DNA of 64,000 nt. Origin: Streptomyces carminius (GTDB taxonomy: Bacteria; Actinomycetota; Actinomycetes; Streptomycetales; Streptomycetaceae). The stretch is taken from NCBI RefSeq assembly GCF_002794255.1, contig NZ_PGGW01000040.1, positions 1-64,000 of the forward strand, written 5' to 3'. Shown piece by piece: positions 25,960 to 34,026 of this stretch. Positions within the stretch are counted from its first letter, which is position 1, and each line of letters begins with the position of its first letter. The notes under the pieces are model-generated. The model worked only from the letters and a program-made list of their open reading frames with translations, did not search any database and had not been told where the DNA came from. Position numbers and translations under genes: made by a program.

Positions 25960-26543
25960 GTCGGCCGCACAGCACGTCCCGGCCGGAAGAGGCGGGCGGG
26001 CAGCCGGGCATGTGGTCGCGGCGGGGACCGTACCTGCTCGACTGGGGCTCGTTCGGTGAGCTGGTCGGGGATCTCGCGGCACAGGTACGGGCCGACGGGT
26101 TCGCGCCGGACTGCGTGCTGGCTGTCGCCCGCGGCGGGCTGGCCGCCGCCGGAGCCCTCACCTGCATCCTCGACGTCCCGGTGATGCACACCGTCCGGGT
26201 GCGCAGGACCGCGGACGACAGCCGTTACGCGGCCAAGCGGGAACCGGTCGTCGAGGCCTCGGGGCACAGCGCGCCGTTGCCCGGCGACCGGGTCCTGGTC
26301 GTCGACGACATCGTGGGCACCGGAGTCACCGCCGACGCCGTGGCGGGGTATCTCGCCACGGCCGGGGTGCCGGACGGCGGCGTGCGGCTGGCTGCCCTCG
26401 TGCGCAACCACCGCTCCGCCCGGACGCCCGACTACTGTTCGGCCGTCATCGACGACTGGATCGTCTTCCCCTGGGAGGCGGACCGGGAGCCCGTCGAGGG
26501 CTGCCGGCCGTTCCCGGCGGAGCTGCGGGTGCGGCCATCATGA
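25956..26543 (+). CDS. tubE: Phosphoribosyltransferase, TubE-like
   Basis: 195 residues, type I PRTase. The PRPP-binding motif is RVLVVDDIVGTGVTADAV (about residues 108-125). An N-terminal core holds VLAVARGGLAAAGAL and a flexible Arg-rich loop (VRVRRTADDSRYAAKREP). Characterised TubE joins PRPP to 7-carboxy-7-deazaguanine to make the nucleotide scaffold. Both ends overlap neighbours by four bases, so the operon is tightly coupled. The symbol is assigned by analogy with the published tub cluster, not by alignment. Confidence 0.8.
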   Translation: MSRPHSTSRPEEAGGQPGMWSRRGPYLLDWGSFGELVGDLAAQVRADGFAPDCVLAVARGGLAAAGALTCILDVPVMHTVRVRRTADDSRYAAKREPVVEASGHSAPLPGDRVLVVDDIVGTGVTADAVAGYLATAGVPDGGVRLAALVRNHRSARTPDYCSAVIDDWIVFPWEADREPVEGCRPFPAELRVRPS

Positions 26544-27826
26544 CGGCCGGAGGACCGGTGGGGCACGGCTACCCGGGCAGCGGCCTCACCCGGGCGTCCG
26601 GAGCCGCGCGGCTGGGTCTGCCCCCCTGTTACGACGCCGTCGGCCTGTACACCTGCGACACACCGCTGAGCAGCCGGGTGGAGGTGGCCCGTACGCTCGC
26701 CGACATCGAGAGGGCCCACGGCGCCCGGCCCACTGTCGTCTTCACCCGGATCACCGAGCACCCGGGTTCCCGCGTACTGGGCCATCCGTACCCCCGGGCG
26801 GTGCTGCTCGCCGCGCTCTCCACCACCGAGGAGAAGCACCTGGCGGAGATGTCCGCGCGGCTCGCCGGCCCCGAGCCGACACACCCGGGGCAGCACACAC
26901 GGCAGATCCCGCCCACCGCGCACCGGGAGCGGCTGTCCGGGCTCCTGGACGACCTGCCGGTTCTCCAGCACCGCCCCGGCGACGCCGGCCCGTACATCAC
27001 CGCCGGTATAGGAGTGACGTCCCGGCCGGACGGCGGCGGTGTCAACCTGGGTTTCTACCGTATCCAGGTGACCGGGCCCGACGAGGCGCGGATCTTCCTC
27101 GATCCGCGGACCGACGGTCACCGCAACCTGCTGGCCTGGCTGGCCGCCGGCCGGCCGATGCCCATCTCCGTGTTCCTGGGAGCGGACCCGGCGGTCACGG
27201 TCGTGGCGGCCTCCCGGCTGCCCGCCGAGGGGGACGACTACGCCGTCGCCTCACGGCTGCTGGGCCGACCGCTCGTGGTCACGGGCACCCCGCCGGTGCC
27301 CTGTGACGCCACCCACGTCGTCACCGGCCTGGTCCAGGAGCGCGACGCGGTCGAGGGGCCCTTCGGGGAGTTCAAGGGCTACTACGCCGAGGCACGCCGC
27401 AGCAACGTGCTGACCGTGACCGGCGTCGAGGCCGTCCCGGGGGCGCCGTTCCCGACGATCGTGGCGGGTGCGGAGTCCGGACTCACCCTGATGGGCTTCC
27501 AGAACGAGTACCTGATGTACGCGCACCTGCGCGGGCTGGGTTACGAGGTGGGGTCCGTGCGCTACTCGCTCAGGGCCCGGGGCGAGTTCGTCGCCTACAT
27601 TGAGTCCGATGCGCCGAGCCAGGAACTCGTACGCGATGCCATGGCCTTCGACATCCGGTCCAAAGTGATCATCTGCGGTCCGGATCTCGCGAATCCCGGC
27701 CAAGCCCTGGCGACGCATGGTTTCCTCACCCGGACCGAGCCGTACTACCGCAAAGGCAGAGTGGAGGGCGAGCGCGTCGGGCTTGCCCTGATGATCCGGC
27801 CCGAGGGCCGTCCGACCGAGTACTGA
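26540..27826 (+). CDS. UbiD-family decarboxylase
   Basis: 428 residues, a little short for UbiD. It has GPFGEFKGYYAEARRSNVLTVTGVE, the core substrate/prFMN region (from about residue 273), and ITAGIGVTSRPDGGGVNLGFYRIQV upstream of it. UbiD enzymes use prenylated FMN to decarboxylate aromatic acids. The logical substrate is the 7-carboxy group of the deazaguanine nucleotide, which tubercidin lacks. No UbiX prenyltransferase is present in the window, so the cofactor must come from elsewhere in the genome. Confidence 0.87.
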   Translation: MTAGGPVGHGYPGSGLTRASGAARLGLPPCYDAVGLYTCDTPLSSRVEVARTLADIERAHGARPTVVFTRITEHPGSRVLGHPYPRAVLLAALSTTEEKHLAEMSARLAGPEPTHPGQHTRQIPPTAHRERLSGLLDDLPVLQHRPGDAGPYITAGIGVTSRPDGGGVNLGFYRIQVTGPDEARIFLDPRTDGHRNLLAWLAAGRPMPISVFLGADPAVTVVAASRLPAEGDDYAVASRLLGRPLVVTGTPPVPCDATHVVTGLVQERDAVEGPFGEFKGYYAEARRSNVLTVTGVEAVPGAPFPTIVAGAESGLTLMGFQNEYLMYAHLRGLGYEVGSVRYSLRARGEFVAYIESDAPSQELVRDAMAFDIRSKVIICGPDLANPGQALATHGFLTRTEPYYRKGRVEGERVGLALMIRPEGRPTEY

Positions 27827-27857
27827 CACACCTCGCACCGACACACCTCGCACCGAA
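27827..27857 (+). repeat. Tandem 15-bp duplication between cluster genes
   Basis: ACACACCTCGCACCG occurs twice in a row in the 47-bp gap between the UbiD and Nudix genes, probably a recent slippage. Confidence 0.7.
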
Positions 27858-27873
27858 CGGAACGACACAGACG

Positions 27874-28380
27874 ATGAACCGCTTCGCACGAGCGCTGCCC
27901 GCCGCACTGATGGTGATCCCCGCACCCGGTGAGGCGGTGACGTTCGTCCGCCAGCTCAAGGGACCGTACGCGGGCAGCTGGCTGCTGCCGGGCGGGGGCA
28001 TCGAACCGGGTGAACCCGCCGAGGCGGCGGCCGTCCGGGAGGCGAAGGAGGAGACCGGCATCACGGTGGAGTCCTGCTCGCTGTTCTCCGTCTACGAGTT
28101 CACCGGAGCCTGGGAGCAGGGGCGCTACCACCTGCTCATGTTCGCGTTCCTCGCCGACGGGTGCCACCCGCTGCCGCCGGGCCACCGCGGGCACAACGTC
28201 GGCGAGATCCGCCAGGCGCGCGTCGACGACATCTCCATGCACTCCACGGATCTGCGCATCCTCACCGACGCCGGGCTGGCCTCCTACGACGACGAGACCG
28301 TCGCGCGGGCGCTCGCCGGGGACGGCATCACCATGTACGCGCACCGAGTCGGCGGCACCGCGCGCTGCCTCAATCCGTGA
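27874..28380 (+). CDS. tubG: Nudix hydrolase, TubG-like
   Basis: 168 residues. The Nudix box is complete: GGGIEPGEPAEAAAVREAKE then ETGI (about residues 45-68). TubG, a Nudix enzyme, carries out the last hydrolysis that releases tubercidin from its phosphate. Position and family agree. The ribosome-binding site is weak. Its 3' end overlaps the convergent PfkB gene by 11 bp. Confidence 0.8.
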   Translation: MNRFARALPAALMVIPAPGEAVTFVRQLKGPYAGSWLLPGGGIEPGEPAEAAAVREAKEETGITVESCSLFSVYEFTGAWEQGRYHLLMFAFLADGCHPLPPGHRGHNVGEIRQARVDDISMHSTDLRILTDAGLASYDDETVARALAGDGITMYAHRVGGTARCLNP

Positions 28381-29353
28381 GCCGTCCCGGAGGGTCGCGG
28401 GGAAACCGGCCCAGAGCGCGGCAGGTGGTCCGTCGGCAGCCCACGGTCAGTGCGGCGGCGCTCAGCCCCCGGGCCAGTGCGGCTCGGGGGCCTTCGCCGG
28501 ACGTCAGGCCGAACAGGAACGCCGAGGCGAGCGCGTCACCGGCACCCGTGTCGTCCGCGCACGGAACGGGCTCCGTCGGCAGGTGTACCGCGTCGGGGCA
28601 CCGCGGCCAGGCCACCGCGGCCCCGTCCGGGCCTCCGGTGACCACCACCACACGCGGGCCCAGCCGGTGCAGGCACGCCGCCAGAACGGCGGCCGCGGGA
28701 CAGGCCCTGCGGGCCGACTCCGCGCCGGCGGGCACGGTGCCGTCCAGAACGGCCCGTGCCTCGGCGGTGTTGAGGATCAGGATGTCGTACAGCGGCAAGA
28801 GCCGGGGGCGCGGCCCGAGGTCCCCCTGGCGGGTGGGCATGCCGCACACCGGCACCGCCCGCCCCCGCGCCTGCCGGGCGGTCCACTCGAGCAACCCCTC
28901 GTCCAGACCGCCCTCGACGACGACCGCGTCGGCCCGCTCCACACGGGCGGCGAGGTCCGGTGTGCACAGCGGTTTCCCCTGCGCGGGGTCGGGCAGCACG
29001 GGCCTGGCGCACACCTGGTTCCCCCGGCCGTCCAGCAGGACGTCGAACCGGCCGACGCCGTCGGTGGTCCGCCGTACGCGGACCTCCACCCCGGTCGCGG
29101 CCAGCACGTCCTCCAACTCCGCCGCGTCCGCGCCGAAGCCGGAGAGGCCGACGAACGTGCTCCGGGCCCCGAGCCGGGCCAGGTTGACCGCGACGTTGCG
29201 TCCGACGCCACCATGGTGCCGCTCCACTCCGTGGAGCGTGCCGGCCGCGGACCCGAGCGCGAATGTCCCGGCGGGAAAGAACTTCCGGTCCATCACCAGC
29301 GAGCCGATCACTACAATATCGGCGGTGGATTCCCGAGTACTGCCGTGTCGCAT
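28370..29353 (-). CDS. PfkB-family carbohydrate/nucleoside kinase
   Basis: 327 residues. PfkB signatures are GGVGRNVAVNLARLG (about residues 48-62) and DDTGAGDALASAFLFGL (about 266-282) with the catalytic Asp. LILNTAEARAVLDG is the usual middle helix region. The family includes adenosine and ribokinases. It runs opposite to the rest of the cluster, convergent with Nudix and divergent from the MFS gene (36 bp between starts). It might phosphorylate the nucleoside analogue before or after export; this is inference. A housekeeping pseudouridine-kinase-like role is an alternative. Confidence 0.75.
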   Translation of the reverse strand: MRHGSTRESTADIVVIGSLVMDRKFFPAGTFALGSAAGTLHGVERHHGGVGRNVAVNLARLGARSTFVGLSGFGADAAELEDVLAATGVEVRVRRTTDGVGRFDVLLDGRGNQVCARPVLPDPAQGKPLCTPDLAARVERADAVVVEGGLDEGLLEWTARQARGRAVPVCGMPTRQGDLGPRPRLLPLYDILILNTAEARAVLDGTVPAGAESARRACPAAAVLAACLHRLGPRVVVVTGGPDGAAVAWPRCPDAVHLPTEPVPCADDTGAGDALASAFLFGLTSGEGPRAALARGLSAAALTVGCRRTTCRALGRFPRDPPGRLTD

Positions 29354-29389
29354 GGCCAGTGTCCCCGAACTCAGGAGTGGAAGAACTTC

Positions 29390-30679
29390 ATGGCAGACGA
29401 AGCGAAGGAGCCGGATACGCTTCCGGCCTCCGGAAAGAAGGAAAGACGCGAGTTCTGGCAGAATTTCGGAGTAATCTACCTGGCCGGTGTCATCGCCGCC
29501 ACCGGTATCGGAAAAACAACTCCGATCACCGTCGAGTTACGTGCCGACCTGTCACTCTCCCTCAGCCAGACAGGACTCGTCGCCTCGCTGGTGACGGCGG
29601 TGGCCGCCACGCTGGGGCTGTTCGTCAGCTATCTGCTCAAGCCCTTCGACCCGCGGCGGACGCTGGTCGCCGGACTCGTGGTGATGGGGTGCGCCGGCCT
29701 GTTCTGCGCACAGGCCGGCAGCTTCGCCGCGATGCTCGGCGGGCGCCTGGTCGAGAGCGTCGGCTACGTGATCGTGGTGATCGTTGCCCCGGTGCTCGTC
29801 TTCGGTCTCGGTACGGGCAACCGCCTTACCGGCGCGCTCGCGCTCTGGGGAACGTTCATGCCGGTGGGGCTCGCGTTCGGCGCGTTCGGGGGCGGGGTGG
29901 TGTCCGCCTGGCTCGGCTGGCGGACCTGGCTGAGCGTCGCCGCGGTCATCACCCTGGCGGTTGCCGCCGCGGCACTGCTGCGGCTGCCACCGGGCGCGGC
30001 CCGGCCCGCGGAGGCCACTGCGGACCGGGGCAGGCCCGGTGCGCCGGAGGCGTGGCCCCGGCGGCTGGCCCGGCCCCTGGCACTGGGCGCGGGCTTCTCC
30101 ACCATCAGTGGAGCCATCGTGGCCTGTGTCGCCCTGTACCCCGCCTACCTGCACGAGGAGTTCGGAGTCCCGACCGCGGCGGCCGGCACCCTCACCGGCA
30201 TGGTCTCCTTCGTCGGCGTGGCCAGCGGTTTCCTCGCCAGCGTGCTGCTCCGGCGCGGCAAGAAGGTGAAGCACCTGTTCCTGGTCACTCTGCTGATCCC
30301 CGCCGCCGCGTTCGCCGCGTTCGGCGGAGCGGGCGACACCGGCCTGTCGGTGTCCGCCGCGCTGGTCGTCGCACTCGCCAACGAATTCGTGGTGGCCACC
30401 GTCTTCGCCGCCATCCCTCTGGTGGTCCGGGTCGGATCGGACATCGGCACGGCCAACGGCCTGGTGGCCCAGTTCGGCAGCATCGGCGCTCTCGCGGGGC
30501 CGCCCCTGGTGGGTCTCGCCGTGACCGCGACGGACTGGTGGGCAGTGGGTCCGAGCCTCCTGGGCGGCTGCGGAACCGGACTCGTGCTGCTGCTCCTGGC
30601 GGCACGCGGGGCGAGGGGCTGCGTACCGGAAGCCGTCACGGTGGACGTGGCACTGGAAGATCCGAAGGAGTCCGCATGA
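29390..30679 (+). CDS. MFS transporter, probable nucleoside-antibiotic exporter
   Basis: 429 residues, about 12 membrane segments (for example FWQNFGVIYLAGVIAATGIG, SVGYVIVVIVAPVLVFGLG, TLTGMVSFVGVASGFLASVLL). The central cytoplasmic loop is rich in Arg, Pro and Glu. AGGAG precedes the ATG at 29390. It is the only transporter of the cluster and is coupled to the HAD gene by ATGA, so export or self-protection against the nucleoside is the best guess; uptake is possible. Confidence 0.83.
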   Translation: MADEAKEPDTLPASGKKERREFWQNFGVIYLAGVIAATGIGKTTPITVELRADLSLSLSQTGLVASLVTAVAATLGLFVSYLLKPFDPRRTLVAGLVVMGCAGLFCAQAGSFAAMLGGRLVESVGYVIVVIVAPVLVFGLGTGNRLTGALALWGTFMPVGLAFGAFGGGVVSAWLGWRTWLSVAAVITLAVAAAALLRLPPGAARPAEATADRGRPGAPEAWPRRLARPLALGAGFSTISGAIVACVALYPAYLHEEFGVPTAAAGTLTGMVSFVGVASGFLASVLLRRGKKVKHLFLVTLLIPAAAFAAFGGAGDTGLSVSAALVVALANEFVVATVFAAIPLVVRVGSDIGTANGLVAQFGSIGALAGPPLVGLAVTATDWWAVGPSLLGGCGTGLVLLLLAARGARGCVPEAVTVDVALEDPKESA

Positions 30680-31425
30680 CCGTCGAGCACGTCATCTTCG
30701 ACTGGGCCGGCACCCTCACTCCCTGGCACCCGGTCGACCTGTACGAGATCTGGTTCGAGACCGCGCGCGTCCTCACCGGTGTGGAGGACGCCGCGGGAGT
30801 CGCCGAGCAGCTCCTGCGCGTGGAGCGGGAACTCATGACCCGCTGCAGGAAGAACCAGTGCTCGGGCACTCTCGACGAGGTCTTCCGCGCTGCGGGCGTC
30901 GAGCCCTCCCCCGAGGCCCTCGCCGCCTACCGCCGGGCGTGGGAGAGGCACACGTTCCTGGACGAGCACGGCGTGGCCGTACTGCGCGGACTGCGCGAAC
31001 GCGGCCTGGGCGTCGGCGTGCTCTCCAACACCCTGTGGTCCGCGAGATGGCACGACGAGATATTCGAACGGGACGGCGTCCTCGATCTGATCGACGTATC
31101 GGTGTACTCGAGCGAGACGTCCTGGACCAAGCCCCACCCCGAGATATTCGCCGCGGTGATGCGGCAGATGGGGGCGCGGTCCGCACGCACCTGCGTCTTC
31201 GTGGGGGACCGGCTCTTCGAGGACATCCACGGCGCGCGTGCGGCGGGGATGCTGACGATCTGGGTGCCGCACAGCAGCATTCCCCCGGAGGAGCTGGGGG
31301 ACAGCACGGCAGAACCCGACGCGGTCGTCTCCACCCTCACCGACGTGCTGGCTGTGGTCGACTCCTGGAACAGCGGAACCGACCCCGCCCCGGGCGCGAG
31401 CGACGGTGACGTCCGTCCCGTCTGA
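30676..31425 (+). CDS. HAD-superfamily hydrolase
   Basis: 249 residues. Motif I is FDWAGTLTPW, with Ala where most HAD phosphatases have the second Asp (DxDGT), as in phosphonoacetaldehyde hydrolase. Motif II is GVLSNT, III the Lys in TSWTKPHPEIF, and IV VFVGDRLFEDIHGA. A HAD gene is also present in the toyocamycin cluster. It may dephosphorylate the nucleotide or a pathway intermediate. It is the last gene of the operon. About 130 bp without a clear hairpin separate it from the convergent gene that follows. Confidence 0.82.
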   Translation: MTVEHVIFDWAGTLTPWHPVDLYEIWFETARVLTGVEDAAGVAEQLLRVERELMTRCRKNQCSGTLDEVFRAAGVEPSPEALAAYRRAWERHTFLDEHGVAVLRGLRERGLGVGVLSNTLWSARWHDEIFERDGVLDLIDVSVYSSETSWTKPHPEIFAAVMRQMGARSARTCVFVGDRLFEDIHGARAAGMLTIWVPHSSIPPEELGDSTAEPDAVVSTLTDVLAVVDSWNSGTDPAPGASDGDVRPV

Positions 31426-31557
31426 TCCGGAGACCCCCGTGCGCGGGGCCGCAGCCGTTGGCCGGACAGCTCCCGGTGGCGGCGCAGGCGCCGGTCCCGT
31501 CCGGTCCGGCACCCGGCGTGGCCGGGGCGGGACGGTGCCCGCGCGGCACCGCGCGCG

Positions 31558-32745
31558 TCAGGCCGGGCAGCCCAGCTCGGAGCGCGCCGCGCCGAGGAAG
31601 GCCTCGTAGAGGGTGTCCCGGGGCAGGAGTCCGCCCTTCGCGTGCTCCAGTTCCAGCCGCTCGTGCTCCGAGCGGCTCCAGGCGTCGGCCGCCGGGTACG
31701 CCATCGTCAGCAGGTACTCGTGCCCGGCGCAGACGACGAGGTCGGTACGGAAGTCCTCCGACTCCTCGCGGTCCGGCCGCCGGTGGCGTTCGACCAGCCG
31801 CTCGTCGCCGGTGACGGCGAACGCCGCCAGCAGGTAGGGCCACGGGGTGCCGTTGCCGCGGGTCAGCACGCAGCTCCAGTCGCCCTTCCCGGGCTCACCC
31901 GTCCGGTGCTGGGAGAGCGCCTCGCGGTCCGCCGGCGGCCGCGAGGCGGTGAAGCCGGGCAGACCGCACTGGGCGTCCGCCGGGAGTTCCTCCTCGGCCG
32001 GGCCCCCCGGAGCCTCCTCGGTGAGCCGGAAGTCCGCCGAGCCGCAGTCCTTCTCCTCGGCCAGGTTGCCCGCGTAGCTCATCAGGACCTCGGCCATGAG
32101 CTTGCGGGTGAGATCCGTGCCGAACCGGCTCGCGGGGAGGGGGTTCTCCAGTTCCAGCACCACCTGGACGGGCTCGCCGTCCTTCGCGCCGAGGCTCCGG
32201 GAGCACTTCTCGGGCAGCCACACCAGGGCCCGCTCCTCCTCCGTCCAGCCGGTCAGGCCGGAGCCGAGCGGGGAGACCCCGAAGTACCGGCTCACCGGGA
32301 TCGGTTCGCTCCGGTACGGGCCGGAGTCCCGGGCCCGCGTCACCTCGAAGGTCGCGACCTTCCCCTCCCGCTGCCACACCGGGCAGCGGGACATCCTGCC
32401 CCGCTTCTCGTCGAACCGGCTGCGGTACCTCCCCTCCTCGTCCAGGAACTCGGCCGGGGAGGACTCGTACTCCCCCTTGTCGTCGATCGCCAGGGGCGCG
32501 ATCTCCTGCCGGGCGAGCAGACCGTCGCAGACGCTCCCGGCGTCGGCACCGGCACCGGCCCTGTTCAGCCCCCAGTGGACGAGCCCGCCCACCACCGCCA
32601 GGGCGACGGCGGCGCAGACGGCGGCACGCGCGGCACCGGGAAACCTCCGGCCGCGCCGGCCCTTCTCCTTCCCCTTCCCCCGCACTCTCGCCCGTCTGCC
32701 GGGTCCCCGCCCGGCCGCTCCGTCTTCCCGCTCCGCATCGGTCAC
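31558..32745 (-). CDS. Membrane-anchored secreted hypothetical protein 1
   Basis: 395 residues from a GTG at 32745. A very basic N-terminus (RARVRGKGKEKGRRGRR) precedes one membrane span (AAVCAAVALAVVGGLVHWGL), then an extracytoplasmic domain with about seven Cys, likely forming disulfides (SVCDGLL, MSRCPVW, EKCSRSL, KDCGSADF). Its C-terminal part carries VVCAGHEYLLTMAYPA. It is followed upstream by two genes of the same architecture. I do not recognise the family. Confidence 0.6.
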   Translation of the reverse strand: MTDAEREDGAAGRGPGRRARVRGKGKEKGRRGRRFPGAARAAVCAAVALAVVGGLVHWGLNRAGAGADAGSVCDGLLARQEIAPLAIDDKGEYESSPAEFLDEEGRYRSRFDEKRGRMSRCPVWQREGKVATFEVTRARDSGPYRSEPIPVSRYFGVSPLGSGLTGWTEEERALVWLPEKCSRSLGAKDGEPVQVVLELENPLPASRFGTDLTRKLMAEVLMSYAGNLAEEKDCGSADFRLTEEAPGGPAEEELPADAQCGLPGFTASRPPADREALSQHRTGEPGKGDWSCVLTRGNGTPWPYLLAAFAVTGDERLVERHRRPDREESEDFRTDLVVCAGHEYLLTMAYPAADAWSRSEHERLELEHAKGGLLPRDTLYEAFLGAARSELGCPA

Positions 32746-32883
32746 GTCCTGTCCCCACACTCTCGCCCCGGCGCCGGCTCCACCCCGGCCGGACGGCCGT
32801 CCACACGCCGCCGACCCTACGGAAGACCGCGCCGTTCCCGTACCGGAGGGGCCGGGCACGGGATCCGGCGGCGCGGGACCCGG

Positions 32884-34026
32884 TCAGGGCGCGGGCGGGG
32901 CGGAGCAGCCGTGGTGCTTCGCCGATGCCTCGGCGAAGGCCTTCAGCGCCGCCCGCTCGTACGCCTTCTCCTCCCGGGTGGGCTCGGTCCCGTTCCTGTT
33001 CACGGACTCGATGGTGAACAGGGCGGTCTCGCCGTCGAACGGGGCCGGGCAGGTGGCGGTGGTCCACAGGCCGCCCTCGGGCAGCGTGCCGCGCGGTGGT
33101 TGCCCGGGGGCCGGGTCCATGTGGTCGCGGTAGTGGCGCCAGGCATCCCGCATGTGCTCCGCGTACGGACCGTAGAAGGCCCGCAGCGTGTAGAGCCGGG
33201 TGCCGCCGCTGTTGCCCACGGCGCACTCCTCCTGCGGGGCTCCGCCCCGGGCACTCTCCCAGGCCCGTGCGAAGGTGCGTTCCCGGGCGGGCACCCCCTC
33301 GCACGTCCCGTCCGCCTCACCGAGGGGGACGTCCTCGTCCTCGGCGACCGGCAGTGGTACCGCACTGATCCGTTCGCCGAACCGCGCCCTGCACCCCCAG
33401 CGTTCGGCGGCGGCGCGGGCGGTGGCCGTGGCCAGCCGCGCGACGGCGGTCCGGCGGGCGGGGTCCTCGAAGGTGCCGGTCTCCTGCGCCCGGACGGTGA
33501 CCAGCAGATCACGGCGCTCCCCGGCACACTCCAGGAACACGGCGGCGGTGCCCTCGTCCCCCGGGGAACGGTCTTCCAGGGAGAAGAAGCCGGTCCAGCC
33601 GTCCGCCAGGGGCGCCGGCGCCTCCGCGTACACGGCCGGGTAGAGCCCTTCGCGGAACGGCCTCCTCCGCTCCTCCTTCCGCGGTGCGGGAGTGCCGTTG
33701 ATGCGTACCTCGACCAGGGGATCGTCGTAGCCCAGGCCTTCACCCGGCGTTCCCCGGCCGAGACTGCAGACGGCCTTCAGCGGGGCGCCCCCACGTCCGA
33801 GGCCTCCCTCGCCGCGCTCGGAGTCGGCGTCCCTCTCCAACGGGCCGTCTCCGAGTACCGCCCGGATCTCGCGTTCGGGAAGCACACCACCGCACGCGCT
33901 GCTCAGCGGGTCGCCGTCCGGCTGCCGGGCGTCGTCTCCCCCGAACCAGAGCCATCCCCCGGAGAGCAGGAGCAGCGCGCCGAGAGCCGCCCCGGCCACG
34001 ATCACCCGCCGACGGGGATGCGCCAT
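32884..34026 (-). CDS. Membrane-anchored secreted hypothetical protein 2
   Basis: 380 residues. Short cytoplasmic MAHPRRRVI, one membrane span (VAGAALGALLLLSGGWLWFG), then an outside domain with paired Cys (SACGGVLP, AVCSLGRG, WGCRARFG, CSAPPAP at the end). The middle has ERRDLLVTVRAQETGTFEDPARR and the C-terminal third ALKAFAEASAKHHGC. The ATG at 34026 lies 25 bp inside the preceding gene. It shares the layout and Cys spacing of its neighbours. Confidence 0.65.
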   Translation of the reverse strand: MAHPRRRVIVAGAALGALLLLSGGWLWFGGDDARQPDGDPLSSACGGVLPEREIRAVLGDGPLERDADSERGEGGLGRGGAPLKAVCSLGRGTPGEGLGYDDPLVEVRINGTPAPRKEERRRPFREGLYPAVYAEAPAPLADGWTGFFSLEDRSPGDEGTAAVFLECAGERRDLLVTVRAQETGTFEDPARRTAVARLATATARAAAERWGCRARFGERISAVPLPVAEDEDVPLGEADGTCEGVPARERTFARAWESARGGAPQEECAVGNSGGTRLYTLRAFYGPYAEHMRDAWRHYRDHMDPAPGQPPRGTLPEGGLWTTATCPAPFDGETALFTIESVNRNGTEPTREEKAYERAALKAFAEASAKHHGCSAPPAP

